A DNA stretch of 64,000 nucleotides from Streptomyces coffeae (GCF_016741875.1 NZ_JAERRF010000009.1:186001-250000); one strand, 5' to 3'; positions 35,435 to 44,740 are shown, counted from the first letter of the stretch. The notes: generated by a model not told the origin, from the sequence alone. Numbers and translations are program-made.

Positions 35435-36559
35435 ATGACGATCGTGTTCCGGATTCCGGCCAGTGGTGCGGAGCGGGTGGGGTTCGCCTACTCGCCGGCG
35501 ATGGAAGCCGTGCTGAGTCTTCATGTGCTGGTGGAGCCCAAGCACCATCCTGTCCAGCACGGGTGGGTGCGCGCGATGCGCAGGTTGTCACCGGGGCTGA
35601 AGCGGGAGATCGAGGCTTTCTCCTTCGCGGTGCGCTCGTACTTTCCCGAGTTCCTCTTTCCTCAGCCGACAGGCGGGTTGCCGGGCTTCGAGGCTGAGCT
35701 GGCCGGTCTGCGGGCGGCGGATCCGGAGCTGGTCCGTCTGGAGTTCGCCGTCCCGTTGCTCACCCCGTGGCCGGGCGGCGGCAAAGGCAGGGATCCGCGG
35801 GTTCTGGACCGACCGGAAATGCGCCGCCAGCTGCGCGAGCGAGCCGTGCGGGAAAGCGATGACACGATGGCCGCGATGCTCCTGGACGCCCCTCAGTCGC
35901 TGTTGGAGCGGTTCCTGACCATGCTGGAGCGCTACTGGCGGGAGGCGTTCGAGGGGGAATGGGCACGGCTTGAGCCTGACTTGGCCGCCGGTGTCAGCGA
36001 GGCGGGGCACCAGATCGCCGAGCGCGGCCTGTACGGGATGCTCCGTGGTCTGTGGCCAGAAGTACGCAGTGATGCGCGGGCCGAGAAGTTCTGGCTCGAG
36101 AGACCTCATGATCACGACGTCGTCATCGGACCGGACGACAGGCTGGTGCTCGCCCCCAGCGCCTATGTGTGGCCGCATGTGCGGGTCAATTGCGACGGTC
36201 CCTGGCCCCTCGGACTCGTCTTCCCCGTCTCCTCGATCGCCCGGGAAGCCCGCCCGAGGATTCCGCCCGCTCGGCTCGTCGGCATTCTCCGGGCGCTCGC
36301 CGACGACACCCGGCTGCGCGCCCTGCGGCTGATCGCCGAACGTCCGCGCAGCACCCAGGAACTCGCTCCGCTCGTCGGCGTCAGCGAGGCGGCGCTGTCC
36401 AAGCACTTGCGTGTGATGGCGGACGCGGGCCTGCTCGAGCGCCGCCGCGAGGGCTATTACGTCCTGTACTGGCTCGTGCCCGGACAGGTGGCGGGCCTCG
36501 CCCCCAGCCTGGAGAGCTTCCTGCACAGCGATGATGCGGGCGATCGAGCGACTGATTAG
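35435..36559 (+). CDS. ArsR-type winged-helix regulator with DUF5937 domain
   Basis: 374 residues. The first 270 form the DUF5937 domain found in Streptomyces regulators (MTIVFRIPASGAERVGFAYS, then SPAMEAVLSLHVLV). Residues 285-360 are an ArsR-type HTH (RLVGILRALADDTRLRALRL, LAPLVGVSEAALSKHLRVM, RREGYYVLYWLV). No cysteine metal site is seen, so a metal is not the likely signal. AAGGA precedes the ATG. The MFS gene follows after 52 bp, and this pair, regulator and exporter, recurs in actinomycetes. Confidence 0.88.
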   Translation: MTIVFRIPASGAERVGFAYSPAMEAVLSLHVLVEPKHHPVQHGWVRAMRRLSPGLKREIEAFSFAVRSYFPEFLFPQPTGGLPGFEAELAGLRAADPELVRLEFAVPLLTPWPGGGKGRDPRVLDRPEMRRQLRERAVRESDDTMAAMLLDAPQSLLERFLTMLERYWREAFEGEWARLEPDLAAGVSEAGHQIAERGLYGMLRGLWPEVRSDARAEKFWLERPHDHDVVIGPDDRLVLAPSAYVWPHVRVNCDGPWPLGLVFPVSSIAREARPRIPPARLVGILRALADDTRLRALRLIAERPRSTQELAPLVGVSEAALSKHLRVMADAGLLERRREGYYVLYWLVPGQVAGLAPSLESFLHSDDAGDRATD

Positions 36560-36611
36560 CTGTTTGCCGAATTAGTTGATCACGTGTGCGAGCGGAACCG
36601 ACAGTGGCGGC

Positions 36612-37904
36612 ATGTCACTGCTGAGGGACCGCAACTTCCTGCTTCTCTTCGTCGGCCAGGGCGTCTCGCGCTTCGGCGACGGCCTGTACACCGCCGCGAC
36701 CGCGTGGCTGGCCTGGACACTGACGAAGGATCCGGCCGCTGTGGCTCTGGTCAGCGTGTCCGCGTTCGCGCCCGCATTCGTGGCCACGTTCATCGGCGCC
36801 TCGTACGCCGATCGCTACGACCGCCGGAAGCTGATGATCGCCACCGACCTGGCCCGGGTCGCCGTGCTGGTGGTGGCCCTGGTGCTGATGTCCCTCGGCC
36901 TGCTGGATCTGCCTCTGCTGGTGGCGGGAACCGCGTTGCTCGCCTTGATCGGCGCCCCGTTCGCACCGGCCCGCAACGCCATCGTCACGCAGATCGTGCC
37001 GGACGACCGACTGCAACAGGCCAACGGGCTTCTACAGGTGGCCTTCAGGGCCGCCTTCTTCGTCGGTCCGCTGATGCTCGCGCCGCTGCTCATGCACGGC
37101 TCGCTGCAATGGGTGCTGGTGGTCAACGGGCTGACGTTCGTGGTCTCGGCGGGCGCTGTGGCCGCCATCCGCGTCACACGCCCTGCCCCGACCGGCGGCC
37201 GAGCGGGGCTGTGGTCCGATCTCGCGGCCGGGCTGAGGGCCGTGCGTGCCGCCCCCGATGTGCTGGTGGTCATCACTACGTTCGTGCTCGCACTTGCCCT
37301 CACCAGCGGCTTCTTGACGGTCGGGTTGGTCGCTGTGGTGGGAAAGGGCAGCCAGTACGGCCTGCTGCTGGGCCTCTCCGGGGTTGCCGAGGTGGTCGGG
37401 GCGCTGCTGATCGCCGGACTGCACATCCGCGGGCCGGCCTTGGCCGCGGTGCTGGCATGGGCCCTGCTCGGGATCTTCCGTGCGCCGCTGGGAACGGTCA
37501 CCTCCGGTGCCGTGGCAGCGGTTCTGCTGACCGCCACCGGGCTGGCTTCGGCACTCACTGACATCCCGCTGATCTCACTGGTGCAGCAGCGCATTCCGGA
37601 ACACCATCTCGCGAAGGCGCTGGGCCTGTGGGAGGCCGGGGTCGCCGGAGCCCTGGCGGTCTCACCCTTCGTGGCCTCGACCGTCATCACACTCGCCGGA
37701 GTGGAGAGGGCCTTCATGCTCTCGGGGGCCGCCCTCGTCGTGCTCGCCGCGACCGCCGCCCTCGTTCTCGCCCGCCTCAGCGCGAAGCAGTCCCCGCGAC
37801 GCTGGAACGGCGCTGCCGGTAAGGAGGCCCGGGCAGGAGGCAGTTGCTCACAAGCCTGCCCGGTGGCGTGTGTAACGCACGATGGTCCTGCCACTGACCG
37901 CTGA
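36612..37904 (+). CDS. MFS exporter (MFS_3/EntS-like)
   Basis: 430 residues. LLRDRNFLLLFVGQGVSRFG opens the protein; YADRYDRRKLMIATDLAR is loop 2-3, and FAPARNAIVTQIVPDDRLQQ the central loop of the MFS_3 group of drug and siderophore exporters. Eleven or twelve hydrophobic helices. It follows the DUF5937-ArsR gene with 52 bp between and is its likely target. The last 40 residues are polar and Cys-containing, and of unknown relevance. Confidence 0.87.
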   Translation: MSLLRDRNFLLLFVGQGVSRFGDGLYTAATAWLAWTLTKDPAAVALVSVSAFAPAFVATFIGASYADRYDRRKLMIATDLARVAVLVVALVLMSLGLLDLPLLVAGTALLALIGAPFAPARNAIVTQIVPDDRLQQANGLLQVAFRAAFFVGPLMLAPLLMHGSLQWVLVVNGLTFVVSAGAVAAIRVTRPAPTGGRAGLWSDLAAGLRAVRAAPDVLVVITTFVLALALTSGFLTVGLVAVVGKGSQYGLLLGLSGVAEVVGALLIAGLHIRGPALAAVLAWALLGIFRAPLGTVTSGAVAAVLLTATGLASALTDIPLISLVQQRIPEHHLAKALGLWEAGVAGALAVSPFVASTVITLAGVERAFMLSGAALVVLAATAALVLARLSAKQSPRRWNGAAGKEARAGGSCSQACPVACVTHDGPATDR

Positions 37905-37929
37905 GCGGGGCCGCGGCAGCCAGACGTGC

Positions 37930-38505
37930 TCATCCCGTGTGCGGCTTCCCCTCGTTGTCGGCTGAGGTGTCGGCATGCGCGGTCGATGCGGGGGCATCTG
38001 CCCGGGGAGTGTGTGCGGCGGCGCGAGCGAGGCCGGCTTCGACGCGTCGCAGGGCATCCAGCGTTTCGGCTTGCTGATCAGGGGTGAGATCGCCGGTCGA
38101 GGCATGTTCGAGTTCGGCCCAGATGCGTTCGACTTCGCGGCGCAGCGCCTGGCTGGCGACAGTCGGTTCGATGATGACGGCGCGCTTGTCGTCGGGGCAA
38201 GGGCGGCGGCGGACGAAGCCGGCGTTTTCCAGGCGTTTGATGCTGCGGGTCATGGTGGGGGCGTCGGAGTCGAGCAGACGTACCAGATCGGTCTGCCGCT
38301 GAGGGCCGAGTTCCCACAGATGCATCATGACCAGTTCCTGGCCGAGGTGGAGGCCGAGGGGACGCAGCAGCTGTCCGGCGATCATGCGGTGCAGGCGGGC
38401 GACGCGAAAGATCGCGTGGCTGACGGGCCCCGCGTGGGCGGAGGCCGGCACCGTCACCGTGGGGGGACCTGCTTCGAGTGACTGGTTTTGCGCCTCCCGG
38501 CTCAT
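37930..38505 (-). CDS. MarR family regulator
   Basis: 191 residues. The winged helix reads LHLGQELVMMHLWELGPQRQ, TDLVRLLDSDAPTMTRSIKR and then FVRRRPCPDDKRAVIIE (wing). One Cys sits in the wing, as in several redox-sensing MarR proteins, although position differs from OhrR. Dimerisation helices flank the core, and a 35-residue Ala-rich tail follows. GAGAGGG precedes the ATG at 38505. It diverges from the old yellow enzyme operon, and a palindrome at 38651-38670 is its likely site. Confidence 0.9.
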   Translation of the reverse strand: MSREAQNQSLEAGPPTVTVPASAHAGPVSHAIFRVARLHRMIAGQLLRPLGLHLGQELVMMHLWELGPQRQTDLVRLLDSDAPTMTRSIKRLENAGFVRRRPCPDDKRAVIIEPTVASQALRREVERIWAELEHASTGDLTPDQQAETLDALRRVEAGLARAAAHTPRADAPASTAHADTSADNEGKPHTG

Positions 38506-38650
38506 CAGTACCGCCCTCTCTCGATCGAACACTGTGCAGACAACTATGAGGTTACCCCGCCCTCAGCTTCGCGTGAAATCCATGTGCTGACCGCACACAG
38601 CGGGGTATGTGGCGCGGCTCACATGGTGACTCAGGAAGCGTCATTCGCAT

Positions 38651-38670
38651 TTACTTGTTCGGACAGGTAA
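38651..38670. promoter_or_regulatory. MarR/HxlR-type palindrome before the redox operon
   Basis: TTACTTGT-TCGG-ACAGGTAA: eight-base arms matching at seven positions, a form typical of MarR and HxlR operators. It lies about 75 bp before the old yellow enzyme start. Both the divergent MarR and the HxlR at the end of the operon could bind. Confidence 0.62.
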
Positions 38671-38744
38671 TGATGGGGTGCCCGCACACCGACCGGGGTG
38701 CTGCCGGACGAGCAGCCCCCTCTCTCCCGACCAAAGGAATGATC

Positions 38745-39824
38745 ATGACGACTGCGTTCGACCCGATCGAGCTGGGCGGCAAGCGTCTGGCCAACCGCAT
38801 AGCCATGGCGCCGATGACCCGTAGCCGTGCCTACGGGCCGGGTGCCACGGCGACGGAGCTGATGGCGACCTACTACGCGCAGCGGGCCGGCGCCGGCCTG
38901 ATCGTCACCGAGGGCGTCCAGCCGTCGGTGGTCGGCCAGGGCTACCCCGACACACCGGGCCTGCACACCACGGAGCAGATCGCCGCATGGCGGCGGGTGA
39001 CCGACGCGGTCCACCGTGAGGGCGGGGTGATCTTCGCGCAGCTGATGCACACGGGTCGCATCGGCCACCCCAGCCTGTTGCCCGACGGCCTGATCCCGGT
39101 GGGCCCCTCCGCCGTCATGGCGAAGGGGCAGGTGTACACCCACGAGGGCCCCCAGGACTTCGTCACGCCCAAGGAGCTGGACCACGACGAGATCGTCCGG
39201 ACGATCGCCGACTTCGCCGACGCGGCGCGCAACGCGATCGCCGCCGGCTTCGACGGGGTGGAGCTCCACGGGGCGAACGGCTACCTGATCCACCAATTCC
39301 TCGCCCCCAACGCCAATCAGCGCATCGACACCTGGGGAGGAGATGCCGCGGGCCGGGTGCGCTTCGGCATCGAGGTCGCCACCGCCGTCGCCGAGGCGAT
39401 CGGCGCCCACCGGACCGGAATCCGCATCTCCCCCGGCACCCCCTTCAACGACATCGCCGAGACGGACCCGGCTGATCTGGAGGAGACCTACACGGCCCTG
39501 GTGGCCGGTCTCGCCCCGCTGGGCCTGGCCTATCTGCACGTACTCGAAGGCCCCGACCGCAGTCTGACCGAGCGCCTGCGCAAGGACTGGCCCGGCACGT
39601 TCGTCCTCAACCCGTTCACCCACCCCGCGCCCACCGGTCAGGACTCCCTCGACCTCATCGAGGACGGCGCCGCGGACATGATCGCCTTCGGCGCGCTGTT
39701 CCTGGCCAACCCCGACCTGCCCCGTCGCCTCGCGGCCGCCGGTCCCTACAACGAGCCCGACCGGGCCACCTTCTACGGCGGCGACGAGCGCGGCTACACC
39801 GACTACCCGGCCCTCCCCGCCTGA
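38745..39824 (+). CDS. Old yellow enzyme, NADH:flavin oxidoreductase (NemA-like)
   Basis: 359 residues. FMN-barrel features are IAMAPMTRSRAYGPG, GVIFAQLMHTGRIGHPS, FDGVELHGANGYLIHQFLAP, IRISPGTPFND and a C-terminal MIAFGALFLANPDLP. HGANGYL carries the His-Asn pair that binds the enone oxygen (variant HxxN). These enzymes reduce activated alkenes, nitro compounds or quinones with NAD(P)H. AAAGGA lies 7 nt before the ATG. First gene of the operon 38745-43044, divergent from MarR. Confidence 0.92.
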   Translation: MTTAFDPIELGGKRLANRIAMAPMTRSRAYGPGATATELMATYYAQRAGAGLIVTEGVQPSVVGQGYPDTPGLHTTEQIAAWRRVTDAVHREGGVIFAQLMHTGRIGHPSLLPDGLIPVGPSAVMAKGQVYTHEGPQDFVTPKELDHDEIVRTIADFADAARNAIAAGFDGVELHGANGYLIHQFLAPNANQRIDTWGGDAAGRVRFGIEVATAVAEAIGAHRTGIRISPGTPFNDIAETDPADLEETYTALVAGLAPLGLAYLHVLEGPDRSLTERLRKDWPGTFVLNPFTHPAPTGQDSLDLIEDGAADMIAFGALFLANPDLPRRLAAAGPYNEPDRATFYGGDERGYTDYPALPA

Positions 39825-39934
39825 CCTGCGCCACCCCAACCGGCCGGACACGGCGAACCCGGCCCGCCCAGGGCGCGTTGTCGCCGCCCCGGCCCCTCGA
39901 AACCATGCACACCCGACCGAAGGATCGATTCCCC

Positions 39935-41776
39935 ATGGCCCCCATCGCCCGCAGACTCCAGCATGCCGCCTACGGCGACCCCGAGGTACTCGAAGTGGCC
40001 GAGGTACCGCTGCCCGAGCCCGGACCCGGCCAGGTCCGCGTCCGTGTCCACGCCGCCGGCGCCAACGCCCTGGATTCCAAGAAGCGCCGGGGCCTGTTCG
40101 CTCCCGGTCAGGACGCCCCCGCCGAACCCCAGCCTCTGGGCCTGGAGATGGCCGGTGTCATCGACGCACTCGGTCCCGGTGTCACGCGGTGGAAGACCGG
40201 CCAGCCGGTACTGGGACTCACCGCCCAGCAGAACGCCGTCGCCACCCACGCCCTGGCCGACGCCGACAACATCGTCGCCAAGCCCGACGTCCTCACCTTC
40301 GAGCAGGCCGCGGCCCTGCCGGTCGCCGCGGAGACCGCCCATCGCACCCTGCGCCGGCTCGGCCTGGGCGCCGGCCAGACCCTGCTGGTCCACGCCGCCG
40401 CCGGTGGCGTCGGCCTCATGGCCGTCCAGTTCGCCCGCGCCTGGGGTGCCACCGTCATCGGCACCGCAAGCGAAGCCAACCACCCCTTCCTCCGTGACCT
40501 CGGCGCCACCCCCGTCACCTACGGCGACGGCCTGGCCGAACGCATACGCGCCGCGGCCCCGCAAGGGATCGACGTGGTCCTCGACGCCTCCGGACGCGGC
40601 GTGCTGCCGCTGTCCGTCGAACTGACCGGAGACCCGGAGAAGGTCATCACCATTGCCGACCTCGACGCCGCCCGGCACGGCGTGCGCTTCTCGAGCGGGA
40701 TGCTCCCCATAGCGCAGGCCATGACGGAGATCCTGCCCATGATCGAGGACGGCAGCCTCCGCATACCCATCGAAGCGGTCTTCCCACTGGAGCGGGCGGC
40801 CGACGCCTACCGCCGCCTCGACAACGGCCATCTGCGAGGGAAGGTCGTCATCACTGCCCGAACGCCCCTCGACCCGGCGGCGCGGGCGGTGCTCGACATG
40901 GCCATGCAGCCCGGCGTTCCCCAGCTGCACGAACTGTCCGCGCCCGAGGCCCGTGCGGCGATGGACGGGATGTGGGCCGACCTCGGGGGTGAACCGGCCG
41001 CGGTCGCCCGGGCCGAGGACGCGGTGGCCAACGGCGTTCCCGTCAAGCTGTACTGGCCGGAGGGCGAGGGCCCACACCCCGTACTGATCTGGATCCACGG
41101 CGGCGGGTGGACACTGGGAAGCGCCGCCGCGTCCGATGCCACGGCCCGGGATCTGTGCCGTCTCGCCGGATACCTGGTGGTCAGCGTCGACTACCGGCTC
41201 GCTCCGGAGCACCCCTTCCCGGCCGCAGTCGAGGATGTCCGGGCAGTGGCACAGTGGGTGTCCAGCCAGATCGGGGCGCTCGGTGGCGACACCACCAGGA
41301 TGGCCGTCGGCGGGGACTCGGCGGGAGCCAACCTGAGTGCCGTGCTCGCCAACGAACTGCCGGGCACCTTCGCCCTTCAGGTCCTGGTGTACCCGGCGAC
41401 CGACCTCACCCACCCCTTCCCCTCGTACGAGGAGAACGGCGAGGGCCTGATGCTGACCAAGGACGCCCTCGCGTGGTTCCAGGGCCACTACCTCGGAGAC
41501 GACGTCGACCCGAAGGACCCGCGTATCTCGCCTCTGTACACGGACGCCGCCACCCTGGCCACCGCCCCTCCGGCTCTGGTGATCACCGCCGGGTACGACC
41601 CGCTGCGGGACGAGGGCGAGGCGTATGCGCAGCGGCTGCGCGAAGCCGGCGTCACGGTGGAGCAGGTGAGCTATGAGGGCCAGATCCACGGGTTCTTCAG
41701 CATGCCGGCCGCCATCCCCGCGGCCAGGGAGGCCCTCGAACGCGTCACCGCGACGCTGCGGCGGGCCTGGGCGTGA
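39935..41776 (+). CDS. Quinone oxidoreductase fused to HSL-family alpha/beta hydrolase
   Basis: 613 residues in one uninterrupted frame. Residues 1-310 are a zinc-free MDR reductase: HAAGANALDSKKRRGLF, LGLEMAGVIDALGPGV and the NADPH site LLVHAAAGGVGLMAVQFARA. Residues 325-613 are a hormone-sensitive-lipase-type esterase: IWIHGGGWTLGS (oxyanion hole), VSVDYRLAPEHPFP, AVGGDSAGANLSAVL (Ser nucleophile), then ITAGYDPLRDEGE and GQIHGFFSM for Asp and His. All catalytic residues appear intact in both halves. AAGGA precedes the ATG at 39935. Second gene of the MarR-flanked operon. Confidence 0.9.
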   Translation: MAPIARRLQHAAYGDPEVLEVAEVPLPEPGPGQVRVRVHAAGANALDSKKRRGLFAPGQDAPAEPQPLGLEMAGVIDALGPGVTRWKTGQPVLGLTAQQNAVATHALADADNIVAKPDVLTFEQAAALPVAAETAHRTLRRLGLGAGQTLLVHAAAGGVGLMAVQFARAWGATVIGTASEANHPFLRDLGATPVTYGDGLAERIRAAAPQGIDVVLDASGRGVLPLSVELTGDPEKVITIADLDAARHGVRFSSGMLPIAQAMTEILPMIEDGSLRIPIEAVFPLERAADAYRRLDNGHLRGKVVITARTPLDPAARAVLDMAMQPGVPQLHELSAPEARAAMDGMWADLGGEPAAVARAEDAVANGVPVKLYWPEGEGPHPVLIWIHGGGWTLGSAAASDATARDLCRLAGYLVVSVDYRLAPEHPFPAAVEDVRAVAQWVSSQIGALGGDTTRMAVGGDSAGANLSAVLANELPGTFALQVLVYPATDLTHPFPSYEENGEGLMLTKDALAWFQGHYLGDDVDPKDPRISPLYTDAATLATAPPALVITAGYDPLRDEGEAYAQRLREAGVTVEQVSYEGQIHGFFSMPAAIPAAREALERVTATLRRAWA

Positions 41777-41910
41777 TGCGGCGCTGACGGGCCCGGCCGA
41801 TCCGGCCGGGCCCGCCTCTGCCAACACACCGGTCTTCAGCCCACGGCCCCACCGAAACCGCGGTCGCGCACACGCGCTCCGCACTTCCCTGAGACAAGGA
41901 AACAACGTCC

Positions 41911-42666
41911 ATGAGCACTCCCCCCTCCCCCGTCACACCGAGTGACGCACCACTCGAAGGCAAGGTCGTTGTTGTGCCCGGCGGCACGGGCAACGTCGGG
42001 GAGGGCATCGTCCGCGCCTTCCTCCACGCCGGTGCCACCGTTGTTGTGCCCAGCCGGAGCCAGGAACGTCTGGATCACCTCGCCGAGTTGATCGACCCCC
42101 AGCTGGGCAATCGCCTCATCCGGCTCCAGGCGGGATATGGCACCTTCGCCGAGGCGACGGAACTGGCAGAAAAGATCGTCGCTGACCATGGGCGCATGGA
42201 CCACGCCGTCCCCTCCATCGGCGGGTGGTGGATGGGCAAGGCCCTGTGGCAGGTCAGCGAGAACGACTGGCAGCAGCATTTCGTGGAGACCACCACGTCG
42301 CATTTTGCGGTTGCCCGGGCCTTTGTGCCCAGGCTCGATGCAGCCGGAAGCTACACACTCATCGCCGGATTCGCCGCGCGCGAGCCCTACCCGCAGGCGG
42401 GAATCATCAGCATGCACGGAGCAGCGATGTTGATGATGCGTGAGGCACTGAGTGTCGACCTGGGTGGCCGACGCCGCGTCAACAACCTGCTGCTCGGCCC
42501 GATCATCAACCGCAGCCGTCCGAACGGCGACCCGTCGTGGCTCACCGCCGATCAGGTGGGAGAGGCTGCCGTGGCCGTGGCCCTCGCCCCCTCCGTTCAG
42601 GACGAGAGCATCACCCTCGGCACCGTGGAGGAGCTGAGAAACGAACTGGCCCGCATGCGAGCCTGA
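41911..42666 (+). CDS. SDR-fold protein lacking the usual Tyr-Lys pair
   Basis: 251 residues. The Rossmann start is VVVVPGGTGNVGEGIVRAFL, a GGTGxxG variant of the SDR glycine motif, followed by PSRSQERLDHL. In the place of the catalytic YxxxK, after the strand SYTLIAGFAA, the sequence reads ISMHGAAMLMMREAL with neither Tyr nor Lys. The protein is thus probably a binding or sensing protein, or an SDR with different chemistry. Third gene of the redox operon, 135 bp after the fusion gene. Confidence 0.85.
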   Translation: MSTPPSPVTPSDAPLEGKVVVVPGGTGNVGEGIVRAFLHAGATVVVPSRSQERLDHLAELIDPQLGNRLIRLQAGYGTFAEATELAEKIVADHGRMDHAVPSIGGWWMGKALWQVSENDWQQHFVETTTSHFAVARAFVPRLDAAGSYTLIAGFAAREPYPQAGIISMHGAAMLMMREALSVDLGGRRRVNNLLLGPIINRSRPNGDPSWLTADQVGEAAVAVALAPSVQDESITLGTVEELRNELARMRA

Positions 42667-42720
42667 GAACCTCGTCAAGGGCGTTTCGTACGGAGGGATA
42701 TCCCCGAAGGGAGTGCGTGG

Positions 42721-43044
42721 GTGGCAATCCCCGACCGTGTGGAACCGCTGGCCACGGACCCCGCATTGATCAGCGCGTTCGAGGTGCTGGGCCAGAAATG
42801 GAGCGGAATCATCCTCCACACACTGGCCCAGCGGCCGGCCCGCTTCAGCGAACTCCGCGGCGCGGTCTCCGGCATCAGCGACAAGATGCTCAGTGACCGG
42901 CTACGGGAACTCGTCAACAGGGGACTCGTCACGCACACCCGACTTCCGCCAGGTCCGGTCGCATACGCCCTCACATCTGACGGGCACGCTCTGACGCCTG
43001 TACTTGACCAGGTCGCGAGCTGGTGGAAGCACCGTGCCGGGTGA
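42721..43044 (+). CDS. HxlR family regulator
   Basis: 107 residues. The HxlR winged helix is plain: FEVLGQKWSGIILHTLAQRP, RFSELRGAVSGISDKMLSDR, LRELVNRGLVTHTRLP and PVAYALTSDGHAL. No conserved HxlR Cys is seen near the N-terminus. The GTG start has GAAGGGAG upstream. It closes the redox operon and, with the divergent MarR, may respond to electrophiles or quinones. Confidence 0.9.
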   Translation: MAIPDRVEPLATDPALISAFEVLGQKWSGIILHTLAQRPARFSELRGAVSGISDKMLSDRLRELVNRGLVTHTRLPPGPVAYALTSDGHALTPVLDQVASWWKHRAG

Positions 43045-43088
43045 TCGCGGCGTGGTGCGGAGGACAGGCAGGACTGCCGATGGTGGCA

Positions 43089-44291
43089 CTAGCTCTGCGG
43101 GACGTCCTTGAGGAACACGATCCCGTCGTTCTCGGCCAGGTGTGCCGGGTCGAGTGGGAAGTAGCCGAAGTACGGCGACACGCGGGGGGCGGGTCGCGTG
43201 TCGCCGAGGACGGTGGCCAGCCGGGGCGCGTCGATGACATAGCGGTCTTCCGGGAGCGCGTACAGGACCCCTTCGACCGTGTCCGGTGGCGGGGTGTCCA
43301 CTCCCTGGTGCCGCATCGTGCCGAGGGCCATGGCCACGAAGGCATACCCCTCCCCCAGGTGGGCGCTCACGAGCGCGCCGGCGCTCCACCACTCCAGTGG
43401 CAGGTCACCCATCCGCATCGAGCTCTTGTCCCGCTGGAGATGGGCGTTGTGGGCGTGGACCAGTGCCGGGCCCCGTTCGGCGACGGCGAGGAGGTTGTCG
43501 GCCATCATCCGGTCCCGCAGGCTCACCAGCCACGTCATGCGGGCCGGTGAGGTGTCGGCCATCCAGAAGTGATAGCGCAGCAGGCCGGTGGCGGTGCGCC
43601 CGTACAGGTGCGCCCGGTCCCAGTCGGCCCGCGAGGTCGCCGTGATCAGGTGCGGCGTCTGCGCGTCGAGCACTGCCACCAGATCGTCGGCGAGCAGCCG
43701 CAGCTCCCTGGCCTCGGCCGACTGCCCCACGGACTGGGCCGGGTCCATCATCACGGCGGGGTTGGTCCACCGGTCGTCGGCGCCGAGCAGACGGTCGAGC
43801 GTTTCCGCGGTGCAGGGAAGCAGATCCGCGTCCACACAGGCAGAGAGGTAGCCGTGGAGTGCGGTGAGGACCTGCCGGGGGCTCGCGGCACCCGTGATTT
43901 CCAGCGGGCCGTCGAAACCGGCGAAGCGGAGCCACTCGGACGCGGGTCGGCCGTCGTTGTAGGCGCGCATCCAGCGCACAAGCTCTCGGTTGGCCGCGGA
44001 CGCGCCGAACCCGTGGCTGAATCCGTGCTCCATGACCTCGTCGAGCGTGCCCGTGCCCCCGGTGACGTAGTCGTCCACGACCAGGCCCATCATGCAGTCG
44101 CTCTCGATCACGATCGTCCGGTAGCCCTCCTGCTCGACGAGCTGGCGGAAGAGCTCGTTGCGCAGGTCGAGCGGAGTGTCCACGCCGTGGGTGGGCTCGC
44201 CCAGGGCGAGCAGCCGCGGGCGGGCCGGGAGCAGGCTCATCACGGCGGCGGCGTCCACGGCATGGGCGGTGTCCTTGATCTCTGTAGCCAT
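43089..44291 (-). CDS. Erythromycin esterase family protein
   Basis: 400 residues. The family signature LLALGEPTHGVDTPLDLRNE carries the essential Glu and His of EreA/B-type hydrolases, followed by TIVIESDCMMGLVVDDYV, GFGASAANRELVRWMRAYN and VHAHNAHLQRDKSSMR, with its second His. Many members act on substrates other than macrolides, so resistance cannot be assumed. The ATG at 44291 has GAGGGC upstream. It diverges from a decayed MerR-type gene that was probably its regulator. Confidence 0.88.
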   Translation of the reverse strand: MATEIKDTAHAVDAAAVMSLLPARPRLLALGEPTHGVDTPLDLRNELFRQLVEQEGYRTIVIESDCMMGLVVDDYVTGGTGTLDEVMEHGFSHGFGASAANRELVRWMRAYNDGRPASEWLRFAGFDGPLEITGAASPRQVLTALHGYLSACVDADLLPCTAETLDRLLGADDRWTNPAVMMDPAQSVGQSAEARELRLLADDLVAVLDAQTPHLITATSRADWDRAHLYGRTATGLLRYHFWMADTSPARMTWLVSLRDRMMADNLLAVAERGPALVHAHNAHLQRDKSSMRMGDLPLEWWSAGALVSAHLGEGYAFVAMALGTMRHQGVDTPPPDTVEGVLYALPEDRYVIDAPRLATVLGDTRPAPRVSPYFGYFPLDPAHLAENDGIVFLKDVPQS

Positions 44292-44349
44292 GCCCTCAAC
44301 GGTATCGTTGAACTTTCCTTTGAAACTTCTCCGCAATATCAGCAGGACC

Positions 44350-44740
44350 ATGGGCCAAAACCTTCAAAGCGGTGAGCGACTCAGGCCGGTTGATCTGGCA
44401 CGCGAGCACGGACGTCAATCATGCGGATGGTGAACGAGGGTGTGGCCGAGGAGGCGTACTGCGCGCAGGGGAGCGTGCCTGGCGGGTGCGGCCGCGCCGC
44501 GACCCACTGACCGGGTACCGTGGCTACGACGAGGCCGATGTGCGGGACGCCCGGCGGGCCCACCAACTCGGGCGGAACGGCTACCTGTTGGAGCAGATCG
44601 CCCCGCTGATCGCCCAGGTGCGGGCGACCGGCGGGCTGGAGGCCGCACTCTGCGACGGGCGCGGCCGACTGTCCGCCCGCGGGCGGGCGATGCTGACCGG
44701 GGCCGCCGAGCTGGAGTCGTTCCTCCGCGAGCGCGGATGA
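44350..44740 (+). pseudogene. MerR family regulator, N-terminus frameshifted
   Basis: From the ATG at 44350 one frame gives MGQNLQSGERLRPVDLAREH, the normal start of a MerR winged helix, but stops at 44433. The middle of the DNA-binding domain (positions 44410-44500) is scrambled across frames. From GYRGYDEADVRDARRAHQLG a continuous frame carries LLEQIAPLIAQVRATGGLEA and the usual C-terminus LSARGRAMLTGAAELESFLR to 44740. At least two frame changes are needed, so DNA binding is lost. Confidence 0.72.

Noticed and set aside
39803..41905. 700-codon minus-strand open frame
   Set aside because: Antisense to the reductase-hydrolase fusion gene, whose catalytic motifs are unmistakable; a high-GC shadow frame.
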